Positions 14,132-21,178 of a DNA stretch of 29,325 nt are shown here, piece after piece. A program made the translations under genes and the position numbers. The notes below the pieces were generated by a model. That model had not been told where the DNA came from. It saw only the letters and a list, made by a program, of their open reading frames with translations, and did no database searches. Every line of letters begins with the position of its first letter. Position 1 is the first letter of the stretch. This DNA is from SZAS-3 sp964386785 (GTDB lineage Bacteria > Chlamydiota > Chlamydiia > Chlamydiales > JAAKFR01): contig CAYLUD010000017.1 in NCBI GenBank assembly GCA_964386785.1, positions 1-29,325 on the forward strand, in the 5' to 3' direction.

Positions 14132-15594
14132 TCCGCTATCTAGTCCGTCGGTTACTGCTAGTTCCTGTCACATTGTTTATGATTCTACTGATCAATTTTG
14201 TGATCTTAAATTTAGTTCCTGGAGATCCTGTTTCTAGTGGAGGAATCAATCTAGTAGGGGAGGCTTCTAGAGAAAGCTCTGGAGGAATGGCCGATTCGGA
14301 TATGCATCATCTGTTGTTTCGAGAACATTATGGACTTACAAGACCGATTCTGTTCAATTTTTGGCCCTACACTCCACGCAGACAGATCGAAGTAGCAATC
14401 CACCAATTAGCTCACCCCGAGCCAGGTGCTTCTCTCTATCAGGCTCGCTCCTTACGCAGAGAGTATGGGGACCGAGCACGATTTATTATGCCACACCTCG
14501 TACAACTAGCTACAAATCCTGAGTACCCAATAGAAGAACGAATCCAAGCTTCCTCTCTGGCATTGCGTGGTGGATTACAGCAAGGCTATACCGGCGCCTC
14601 CCTATCAGCTCAACAAAAAGAAAGGAATCGCTTGGTAGCATTAGAAAACCAAGAATTAGAAAAGTTACGCATTCTGAGTACCGATACGCCTACACAGATC
14701 GAGGAAAAAATTACGGCATTACAAGAATGGTTCTCTATGCATATAGAGAGATTTACATCCAAAAATGGAGCAACGGTATTCTTAGAAACTCGCTTTGCAC
14801 GTTATCTCTATCGTATCTTCCACTTGGATTTTGGCTCCTTGCGCAACGATGCAAACACCTCCGTTTGGAGTGCTGTGACAGCACGTATGACCACCTCACT
14901 CACCCTAGCTATCGTGCCGATGCTTCTTTCCGCTAGTCTGTGCTTATGCTTTGGTATGATCATGGCGCGATACCATAATCGGTGGCCCGATCATGGTTTG
15001 AATTTTTTATTCCTGATTCTGTTTGCTATCCCCGTATTTGTAGCAGCTCCGTTTTTAATCGAAACTGTGGCATTACATCACACGGTACCCTTCACAAATC
15101 TCTCCTGGCCTGTTGGGGGATTTCGAAGTCCCTCGCCTATATATCAAGAATTTACCTCTATTAGAAAATTGGGCGATATTCTCGTACATCTCCTTCTCCC
15201 TCTAACTGCCATTCTCTATGGCAGTCTCGCGATCCAATCTCGACTATCGAGGACTGCGTTTCTGGAGGTGATGCAACAAGACTATGTGCGTACCGCCTAC
15301 GCAAAGGGGCTGCCCACCTCTACCGTGCTCATCAAACACGTGGGAAGGAATGGAGCGATCACCATTGTGACTTCATTAGCTGCCTCCTTAGGCACGGTCT
15401 TAGGAGGAGCCTTAATTGTGGAGACTGTGTTTGATATCAATGGATTTGGTCGTTTTTTTTATGATGCAATTCTAAATCGGGACTACAATGTAGTGTTATT
15501 TTCTTCGCTAGCCGGGTCGACTCTCAGCGTGCTAGGGTATCTATTTGCCGACCTAGCCTACGTCGTACTCGACCCTCGAGTTTCATTGGAATAA
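14116..15594 (+). CDS. oppB: peptide ABC transporter permease (OppB family) with large periplasmic insertion
   Basis: Inner-membrane permease of a peptide ABC importer. Typical OppB proteins have about 300-340 residues; this one has 492. TM1 (about 13-34, ending in the family signature NLVPGDP) and the C-terminal permease domain (about 255-490, with the EAA loop YVRTAYAKGLPTSTVLIKH) are normal. Between them lies a roughly 170-residue soluble, charged, helix-rich insertion (about 60-230). It sits in the first periplasmic loop, which in standard proteins is short. The start overlaps oppA by 16 bases. No oppC, oppD or oppF follows: the next gene is a tRNA on the other strand, so the rest of the transporter must be encoded elsewhere. 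Confidence 0.9.
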   Translation: MDRRLIRYLVRRLLLVPVTLFMILLINFVILNLVPGDPVSSGGINLVGEASRESSGGMADSDMHHLLFREHYGLTRPILFNFWPYTPRRQIEVAIHQLAHPEPGASLYQARSLRREYGDRARFIMPHLVQLATNPEYPIEERIQASSLALRGGLQQGYTGASLSAQQKERNRLVALENQELEKLRILSTDTPTQIEEKITALQEWFSMHIERFTSKNGATVFLETRFARYLYRIFHLDFGSLRNDANTSVWSAVTARMTTSLTLAIVPMLLSASLCLCFGMIMARYHNRWPDHGLNFLFLILFAIPVFVAAPFLIETVALHHTVPFTNLSWPVGGFRSPSPIYQEFTSIRKLGDILVHLLLPLTAILYGSLAIQSRLSRTAFLEVMQQDYVRTAYAKGLPTSTVLIKHVGRNGAITIVTSLAASLGTVLGGALIVETVFDINGFGRFFYDAILNRDYNVVLFSSLAGSTLSVLGYLFADLAYVVLDPRVSLE

Positions 15595-15671
15595 TGCATA
15601 AGATAGATGTAGTGGAGAGATCTAATCGGCAACGCCGCTTGTATACGGATAGACCTCGCTAAAAATAGAAT

Positions 15672-15760
15672 CGGAAAGAGAGGGATTCGAACCCTCGATA
15701 CCCTTTTAGGGGTATGCGTCCTTAGCAGGGACGTGCTTTCGGCCTCTCAGCCATCTTTCC
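15672..15760 (-). tRNA. tRNA-Ser (anticodon GCU)
   Basis: An 89-base type II tRNA on the minus strand, 5' end at 15760. Acceptor arms GGAAAGA/TCTTTCC pair fully and G73 follows. The D-arm begins TGGCTGAG as in other serine tRNAs. The anticodon stem CGTCC/GGACG closes loop CTGCTAA, anticodon GCT, reading AGC and AGU. A long variable stem (ATACCC/GGGTAT) and T-loop TTCGAAT are present. CCA is not encoded. Confidence 0.97.
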
Positions 15761-15782
15761 CTATTTTCCAAGAGGAGGCATC

Positions 15783-15810
15783 ACTATATCGCGTTTCTCC
15801 TTTTCTTCAA
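15783..15810 (-). promoter_or_regulatory. probable tRNA-Ser promoter
   Basis: On the minus strand TTGAAG (15810-15805) and TATAGT (15788-15783) are 16 bases apart and the -10 box lies 22 bases before the tRNA 5' end. The promoter sits in the 77-base gap between tRNA-Ser and the preferred dnaB start at 15838, supporting that start over one at 15733. Confidence 0.5.
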
Positions 15811-15837
15811 ACTCAATCTCTTTTATTCTCCACCCTA

Positions 15838-17247
15838 ATGAATAAGCCAGGCCTATTACCTCAGTCAAAAGAATCCGAAATGATGGTCTTAGGCTGCATG
15901 CTTTCCAGCACCGATGGGTTGAATATTGGGGCTGATGGCCTAGAGATTACAGATTTTTTTTATCCAGAACACCGCCTTGTTTTCGCAGTACTCAAACAAT
16001 CTTATGTGCAGAATCGCCCTGCAGATGCACACCTAGTCTGCGAAGAGCTACGTAGACAAAATAAGTTAGATGAGGTAGGGGGTGTCCCCTATGTTATTTC
16101 TCTTGTGCAATTTGCTGGCACGTCCGCTTATCTAGAAGAGTATGTAGATGTGGTGCGAGCCAAGGCTATTTTACGCGCCATGATTGATGCCGCTCGCCAA
16201 GTGGATCGTCGGGCTAGAGAAGAGCCTAAAGAGGTCTTAGATGTTCTAGATGAAGCACAATCCCTATTTTTTAAGATTAGTCAGAGTGCGAATCCAGAAA
16301 CTGGGACTACGATCAAAGATCTTCTTGGTGGAGTGCATGACCCAGATCGAGCCTCCTTTATTCAAAAAGTCCAAGAGCGTCAAGAGCGATATCGCACGTT
16401 AGGCGTGGACGACTCCAAAGTTACAGGAATTCCTACCCATTTCTTTGACTTTGACACAGTCATTAATGGACTTGGAGACTCGAATCTCATTATTATTGCA
16501 GGGCGCCCTGCAATGGGGAAAACAGCCTTTGCTCTGAACGTGGCACAAAATGTTTGTTTTAAAAACAATCTACCCGTGGGTGTGTTTTCTCTAGAAATGA
16601 CTGCTGAGCAGTTGATCGATCGTATTGTCTCTGCAGAAGCCTCTGTAGAAGCAGAAAAAATTCGTACCGGCGCTCTATCAGGAGAAGAGTTTCAACGAGT
16701 GGTAGCTGCAGTAGGCGAAATGCAACAACACACCTTTATTATTGATGACCAACCAGGCCTAAAAATCACAGATTTGCGCGCACGAGCTCGTCGCATGAAA
16801 GAACGTTATGGAGTACGACTCCTCGTGATCGACTATCTCCAACTGATTGGCGGAGCAGGCTCGACAAAAACGTTTGAAAATCGTCAGAATGAAGTGTCAG
16901 AAATTTCTAGAATGTTAAAGACATTGGCACGGGAACTCAACATTCCTATCCTTTGTCTAGCGCAACTTTCCAGAAAAGTCGAAGATCGCGCAGGGCACCG
17001 CCCTATGATGAGCGACCTGCGTGAATCAGGAAGTATTGAACAAGACAGTGATGTAATTGCTTTTTTACTGCGTCGAGATTACTACGACCCCAACGATAAA
17101 CCAGGGATGGCTGAGATCATTATCGCCAAGAACCGACATGGACGTATTGGGAACATTCAATTGAGCTTTGCTAAGGATTATGGTCTGTTTCGCAACTACA
17201 CACCGATCCAGGTAAGTCTTCCAGAAGACTCATTTGCTACGTTATAG
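15838..17247 (+). CDS. dnaB: replicative DNA helicase
   Basis: Hexameric helicase that unwinds the replication fork. With ATG 15838 the protein has 469 residues, the normal DnaB length. An N-terminal primase-interacting domain begins PQSKESEMMVLGCML (8-22). The RecA-like C-terminal domain has Walker A GRPAMGKT (222-229), Walker B LLVIDYLQLI, and the DnaB motif SDLRESGSIEQDSDVIAFLLR region near the C-terminus (two adjacent motifs). An in-frame upstream start at 15733 would lie inside the tRNA-Ser gene and add 35 non-conserved residues, so it is rejected. No Shine-Dalgarno precedes 15838. In Chlamydia dnaB is also followed by gidA and lplA, but here an ankyrin gene and a small basic gene lie between. 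Confidence 0.95.
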   Translation: MNKPGLLPQSKESEMMVLGCMLSSTDGLNIGADGLEITDFFYPEHRLVFAVLKQSYVQNRPADAHLVCEELRRQNKLDEVGGVPYVISLVQFAGTSAYLEEYVDVVRAKAILRAMIDAARQVDRRAREEPKEVLDVLDEAQSLFFKISQSANPETGTTIKDLLGGVHDPDRASFIQKVQERQERYRTLGVDDSKVTGIPTHFFDFDTVINGLGDSNLIIIAGRPAMGKTAFALNVAQNVCFKNNLPVGVFSLEMTAEQLIDRIVSAEASVEAEKIRTGALSGEEFQRVVAAVGEMQQHTFIIDDQPGLKITDLRARARRMKERYGVRLLVIDYLQLIGGAGSTKTFENRQNEVSEISRMLKTLARELNIPILCLAQLSRKVEDRAGHRPMMSDLRESGSIEQDSDVIAFLLRRDYYDPNDKPGMAEIIIAKNRHGRIGNIQLSFAKDYGLFRNYTPIQVSLPEDSFATL

Positions 17248-17372
17248 ATAACGCAACGACACATCCATCTCGACAAGCACTAGGGCTGGCCCAGCTGCTA
17301 GCATATGCGAGACTTTCTCTCTGCTACATTCTCTTAAGAATATATTGGCCTGAATGTACTTTTTTGAACTAT

Positions 17373-17402
17373 TTGACAATCCATATATCGTTATAATAAA
17401 AT
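17373..17402 (+). promoter_or_regulatory. probable promoter of the ankyrin-repeat gene
   Basis: A perfect TTGACA (17373-17378) and TAAAAT (17397-17402) are 18 bases apart in AT-rich DNA, 50 bases upstream of the ATG at 17453. A TATAAT also occurs at 17392-17397 but is only 13 bases from the -35 box; another at 17419-17424 lacks a -35 partner. Confidence 0.5.
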
Positions 17403-17452
17403 CTTTATACACATATAGTATAATTAGTAATTATTATAAATAGCAGGTTTTT

Positions 17453-18229
17453 ATGGGATATATTAGTTTCGATAATACAAACAATATTGTGTACTCAGAA
17501 CAAAAACTAGAATCTGCTCTTGCCACGCTAAGGAAAATTCACGAGATTATATGTGTTACAAATACAAAGAATCCCACTATAAAACAACAGCTCACCGAAG
17601 CAGCCACACAGATTCGAGACGGTTATATACGCAAAGTAGACGGGTTAAATTTTATTATTAAATTTTTTGCTAAAAACGGAGAGAACTTTCAATCTATTAA
17701 TGAAATTTTTTGCAAAATAATCGACCCAGATTGCAATAAATTGACCATACAAGTCATGTCCAAATTAATGAATAGAGATATGATAAACCGTTATTTCGTG
17801 ATCCTCACGGACGATAAACCTGTCATAGTAACGCCTCTTTTCTTTGCCGTTCTACAAAATAGCATTCCATTTACAACATATTTTTTAGATCATGGGGCTG
17901 ATATAGAAAAAGGTCGTAAACAAGGCGAGGGTTTTGATAGCGCCTCCCCCCTGGCCTGGGCCTGTTTAGATAGCACGTACATTGATATCGTAGAACTACT
18001 CCTAAGCAAGGGAGCGGACCCCAATGGTTGTAATGAAAACAAAATCACTCCTATAATGGTTGCAACACAAAAACGTAATATACAAGCGATAGCTTTGTTA
18101 AAAAAATCGGGCGCTCGAGATGACAGCGAAACAACTGACGGCAAATCCGTGAAAACATTAATGGCATCTTACCCTCCCAGCGTCCAAAATAAAATAAAAC
18201 ACACCCTGATGACACCCGATCTATATTAA
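17453..18229 (+). CDS. ankyrin-repeat protein, candidate host-interaction protein
   Basis: A 258-residue soluble protein. The first 120 residues are helical and unrecognised. Three ankyrin repeats follow, at about 126-154 (TPLFFAVLQNS...FLDHGADI), 165-192 (SPLAWACLDST...LLLSKGADPNG) and 199-224 (TPIMVATQKRN...LLKKSGARDD). Ankyrin repeats mediate protein-protein contact and in intracellular bacteria are common in secreted effectors; export here is inference, as no signal peptide is seen. The gene is visibly more AT-rich than dnaB and mnmG, and it interrupts a gene order conserved in Chlamydia, which suggests later acquisition. The start is weakly supported (AGG about 7 bases upstream) but matches the first ATG after the promoter. 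Confidence 0.8.
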   Translation: MGYISFDNTNNIVYSEQKLESALATLRKIHEIICVTNTKNPTIKQQLTEAATQIRDGYIRKVDGLNFIIKFFAKNGENFQSINEIFCKIIDPDCNKLTIQVMSKLMNRDMINRYFVILTDDKPVIVTPLFFAVLQNSIPFTTYFLDHGADIEKGRKQGEGFDSASPLAWACLDSTYIDIVELLLSKGADPNGCNENKITPIMVATQKRNIQAIALLKKSGARDDSETTDGKSVKTLMASYPPSVQNKIKHTLMTPDLY

Positions 18230-18265
18230 ACCGTTCCGTAGAAGAATCTAAAGAAAGGCGCATGG

Positions 18266-18288
18266 ATGCAGAGTTTTAGAATCTGCAT
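18266..18288. terminator. small stem-loop after the ankyrin gene
   Basis: ATGCAGA (18266-18272) and TCTGCAT (18282-18288) are perfect inverted repeats around a 9-base loop, 37 bases after the stop codon. No U-run follows, so the terminator call is tentative. Confidence 0.3.
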
Positions 18289-18411
18289 ATTCTCAAGGAT
18301 AGATCGCTTGCAAGCTGATCCACTCAAGACGCCAAGCTGGCAGCAAGCATGTCGGGTAACTCTCGATGGTCAACTAAAAATCCCTATTCCATCTTTGGGG
18401 CTCCAAATATT

Positions 18412-18441
18412 TTGACTTCTTCTCTTAGAATAGAGTAGAAT
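18412..18441 (+). promoter_or_regulatory. probable promoter of the small basic protein-mnmG-lplA operon
   Basis: TTGACT (18412-18417) and TAGAAT (18436-18441) are 18 bases apart. Transcription would start near 18448, about 23 bases before the ATG at 18471. A second TAGAAT at 18426-18431 is too close to the -35 box to be used. Confidence 0.55.
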
Positions 18442-18470
18442 CTGGCCGTTCCATTGATTTTTGGTGTTTC

Positions 18471-18560
18471 ATGTCATCAGTAAAAAAGAAGAGAAAATAC
18501 AAGATTGCTAAGCATAAAAGAAAGAAACGTCGCCGTCGCGATCGTCATAAAACGAAGTAA
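18471..18560 (+). CDS. very small basic COX24/AURKAIP1 (mS38)-like protein, probably ribosomal
   Basis: A 29-residue frame beginning MSSVKKKRKYKIAKHKRK and ending with an arginine run and RHKTK. Twenty of the 29 residues are Lys, Arg or His. The pattern KKKRK-KxxKHKRKKR matches the short COX24/AURKAIP1 domain known from the mitochondrial ribosomal protein mS38 and from tiny bacterial proteins of the same name. A role in binding rRNA in the small subunit is inferred from that family. A promoter lies upstream and mnmG starts only 5 bases after the stop, so it leads an operon with a tRNA-modification gene. Its size makes it easy to miss in annotation. Confidence 0.75.
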   Translation: MSSVKKKRKYKIAKHKRKKRRRRDRHKTK

Positions 18561-18565
18561 GCGCG

Positions 18566-20401
18566 ATGTCTCGTTCGGACACATTGGATCCTACCTATGA
18601 TATTCTTGTTGTAGGAGGAGGCCATGCTGGCTGTGAAGCTGCTGCGGCTGCAGCCCGCATGGGAATGTCTACTTTATTGCTTTCAATGAATCTGGATACG
18701 ATTGGCAAAATGAGTTGCAATCCCGCCATTGGAGGGATTGGCAAAGGTCATATGGTCCGGGAAATTGATGCTTTGGGTGGTCTCATGGGTGAGATTACCG
18801 ATCGCACGGCGATTCAAAAACGAATGCTGAATCGTTCCAAAGGACCTGCTGTGTGGGCTCCACGAGCCCAGTCTGATAAATTAGCTTACCAGCAAGAAAT
18901 GAAGCGGAAATTGGAAGAAATTTCCAATCTCGAAATTCGTCAGGGAACGACATGTTCGCTGCTCGTTGAGGGTGACCGTATTGTCGGTCTGCTGACCCAA
19001 GAGGGAACTCCCTACTATGCTCGCGCAGTTATTCTGACCACAGGGACATTCATGAGAGGGCTGATGCATATCGGATCCTCCACCTTCCAAGGAGGAAGGG
19101 CAGGGGATCCTGCCTCCATGGGAATCTCTCCCTTTCTTGAGGGGCTGGGATTTCGCCTTGGCCGTTTGAAAACGGGCACACCTCCACGCCTCAATGGACA
19201 TACAATTGATTATAGCCAAACTGAAGAGCAGCCCCCTGAAGAAGGGGTCTCCTTCTCTTTTGATTTACCCCCAGCCTCTTACCTTCCTCAACTCTCGTGT
19301 TGGATTACCTACACAACAGAAAAAACAAAAGAAATCGTACAAGACAACCTCTTACAATCGGCCCTGTATTCTGGTAAAATCCAAGGAGTTGGGCCTCGAT
19401 ACTGTCCCTCAATAGAAGATAAAATGGTGCGCTTTGCGGATAAGGAGCGACATCAAATTTTTCTAGAACCCGAAGGGCTGCATACAGCTGAAGTCTATGT
19501 CAATGGGATTTCCTCATCGTTGCCTTTTGTCGTCCAACAGCAGATGCTTCGTTCCATTCCTGGACTACAACATGCTAAAATTATGCGACCTGGTTACGCC
19601 ATTGAATACGATTATCTGCTGTGTGGTCAGTTAGCTCCCACCTTGGAATCCCGTCAAGTGGAAGGGCTCTATTTTGCAGGGCAAATTAATGGCACTACAG
19701 GGTATGAAGAGGCTGCGGGACAGGGACTTTGGGCCGGTATCAATGCAGCATTGAAATTGCAAAATAAACCTCCCCTTATTTTATCTCGAGATGAGGCCTA
19801 CCTTGGCGTGATGATTGATGATCTCATGACGAAACCATTAGACGAGCCGTATCGCATGTTTACATCTCGAGCAGAATATCGGTTGCTTTTACGCCAAGAC
19901 AATGCAGACTTAAGGTTGCGTCCTTATGGGCATGAAATCGGACTAATTGACAACCTACGATACGAACGTCTGTGCGCAAAACAAACTAGGATTAGTTCTA
20001 CCATAGCATTGCTTCGTCAGCATCATATGCAATACCAAGGCAAGGGAGCCTCGTTAGCGCAAATTCTCCGTCGTCCTGAAGAAACCTACTCTTCTCTTTG
20101 TGTGAACCACCCCTGGCTCCCTGCTCTCGAGCCGGAGATAGAATTTCAAGTAGAATTTAATCTGAAATATGAGGGATATGTAGATCGTCAAACCCAGGAA
20201 GTGGCTCGTTTACGACAATGGGAAGAGCGCTATATACCAGAAGACTTAGTCTATGGACAGATCACGGGACTGAGTCGCGAAGCAAGAGAAAAGCTGGCCC
20301 ATCATCGACCCTTATCTTTAGGTCAAGCTTCTCGCATTCTAGGTGTCACACCCAGTGATATTCAGGTATTAGCCATCTATTTAAAGTCATGTTCCATTTA
20401 G
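18566..20401 (+). CDS. mnmG: tRNA uridine-34 5-carboxymethylaminomethyl modification enzyme
   Basis: FAD-dependent enzyme that works with MnmE to modify the wobble uridine of several tRNAs. The 611-residue protein is of normal length. It has the dinucleotide-binding motif VVGGGHAGCEAA at the N-terminus, the family signature SCNPAIGGIGKGH with the following EIDALGG, LKTGTPPRLNG, and GQINGTTGYEEAAGQG. The C-terminal helical domain that contacts MnmE is complete. ATG at 18566 follows the small basic gene by 5 bases; an in-frame internal start is not needed. lplA overlaps its last 13 bases. This is gidA in older chlamydial annotation. Confidence 0.97.
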   Translation: MSRSDTLDPTYDILVVGGGHAGCEAAAAAARMGMSTLLLSMNLDTIGKMSCNPAIGGIGKGHMVREIDALGGLMGEITDRTAIQKRMLNRSKGPAVWAPRAQSDKLAYQQEMKRKLEEISNLEIRQGTTCSLLVEGDRIVGLLTQEGTPYYARAVILTTGTFMRGLMHIGSSTFQGGRAGDPASMGISPFLEGLGFRLGRLKTGTPPRLNGHTIDYSQTEEQPPEEGVSFSFDLPPASYLPQLSCWITYTTEKTKEIVQDNLLQSALYSGKIQGVGPRYCPSIEDKMVRFADKERHQIFLEPEGLHTAEVYVNGISSSLPFVVQQQMLRSIPGLQHAKIMRPGYAIEYDYLLCGQLAPTLESRQVEGLYFAGQINGTTGYEEAAGQGLWAGINAALKLQNKPPLILSRDEAYLGVMIDDLMTKPLDEPYRMFTSRAEYRLLLRQDNADLRLRPYGHEIGLIDNLRYERLCAKQTRISSTIALLRQHHMQYQGKGASLAQILRRPEETYSSLCVNHPWLPALEPEIEFQVEFNLKYEGYVDRQTQEVARLRQWEERYIPEDLVYGQITGLSREAREKLAHHRPLSLGQASRILGVTPSDIQVLAIYLKSCSI

Positions 20402-21081
20402 TACGACTTTCTGGCGGCACCATCCTAGACCATCTCCACATGGAGGAGTATCTTCTACGCCATGACCCTCATCTCTGGTGCTTAATTCGTACTGATGTAT
20501 CGGATGCAGTTGTTATGGGTTTATCGAGCCGTGCCGAAGACTTAATTCATATCGAAGAAGCACAAAAACAATCGATCCCCATAATACGTCGTTATAGTGG
20601 AGGGGGTACTGTATTCGTAGATCACAACACCATCTTCGTTACGTTTATCGGAGCTGGCAAAAAATTTCCTAATCCCCTACTAGAAGAGGGGGCTCGTCAT
20701 TTGTCTCCTTGTTTTCCCGAAGGATTTGCTTTGCGGGATCATGATTATGTAATTGGGAACCGAAAAGTGGGTGGGAATGCTCAGTATTTAGCTGCTCAAC
20801 GTTGGGCTCACCACATCTCCTTTCTTTGGGATTATGACCCTAAAAAAATGAACATACTCAAAAAGCCAAAAAAACAACCTCCATACCGTCAAGATCGACT
20901 TCATGCAGATTTTGTCGTTCCTTTATGTTCTTATTTTTCATGTAGAGAATCCTGGATTGAGTCCTTGACTAAGCAATTACACGACTCTTTACCTGCTAAG
21001 CTATCCTCGTTACCTTCTCCTCCTTGGAACGTACCCTCTCGCCTTACAGAAAGATGGATTCCCGAGTCCACATTTTCCTAG
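20389..21081 (+). CDS. lplA: lipoate--protein ligase A
   Basis: Attaches lipoate to the E2 subunits of 2-oxoacid dehydrogenases and possibly to GcvH. A 230-residue BPL/LplA-fold protein with RRYSGGGTVFVD (67-78) for lipoyl-adenylate binding and GNRKVGGNAQ (123-132), in which Lys126 is the expected catalytic lysine. The extra C-terminal domain of E. coli LplA is lacking, so it is the short form seen in many bacteria and could need a separate partner. The start lies inside mnmG (ATG overlapping the codons for KSCSI), implying translational coupling. The dnaB...mnmG-lplA order matches Chlamydia. Confidence 0.92.
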   Translation: MFHLVRLSGGTILDHLHMEEYLLRHDPHLWCLIRTDVSDAVVMGLSSRAEDLIHIEEAQKQSIPIIRRYSGGGTVFVDHNTIFVTFIGAGKKFPNPLLEEGARHLSPCFPEGFALRDHDYVIGNRKVGGNAQYLAAQRWAHHISFLWDYDPKKMNILKKPKKQPPYRQDRLHADFVVPLCSYFSCRESWIESLTKQLHDSLPAKLSSLPSPPWNVPSRLTERWIPESTFS

Positions 21082-21178
21082 CTTTATTAAAAATTAATAA
21101 AAACCACTAGTCTGCAAATCAAGAAATCTGTAGATTCGTTTCCTTATCCCTATCGTGTAAATACAACAGGAAATATGT

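Noticed and set aside
15733..15837. Upstream dnaB start
   Set aside because: It lies within tRNA-Ser and its promoter; DnaB homology begins after ATG 15838.
17373..17397. TTGACA with the nearer TATAAT at 17392 as the ankyrin promoter
   Set aside because: The spacer is only 13 bases; TAAAAT at 17397 gives an 18-base spacer.
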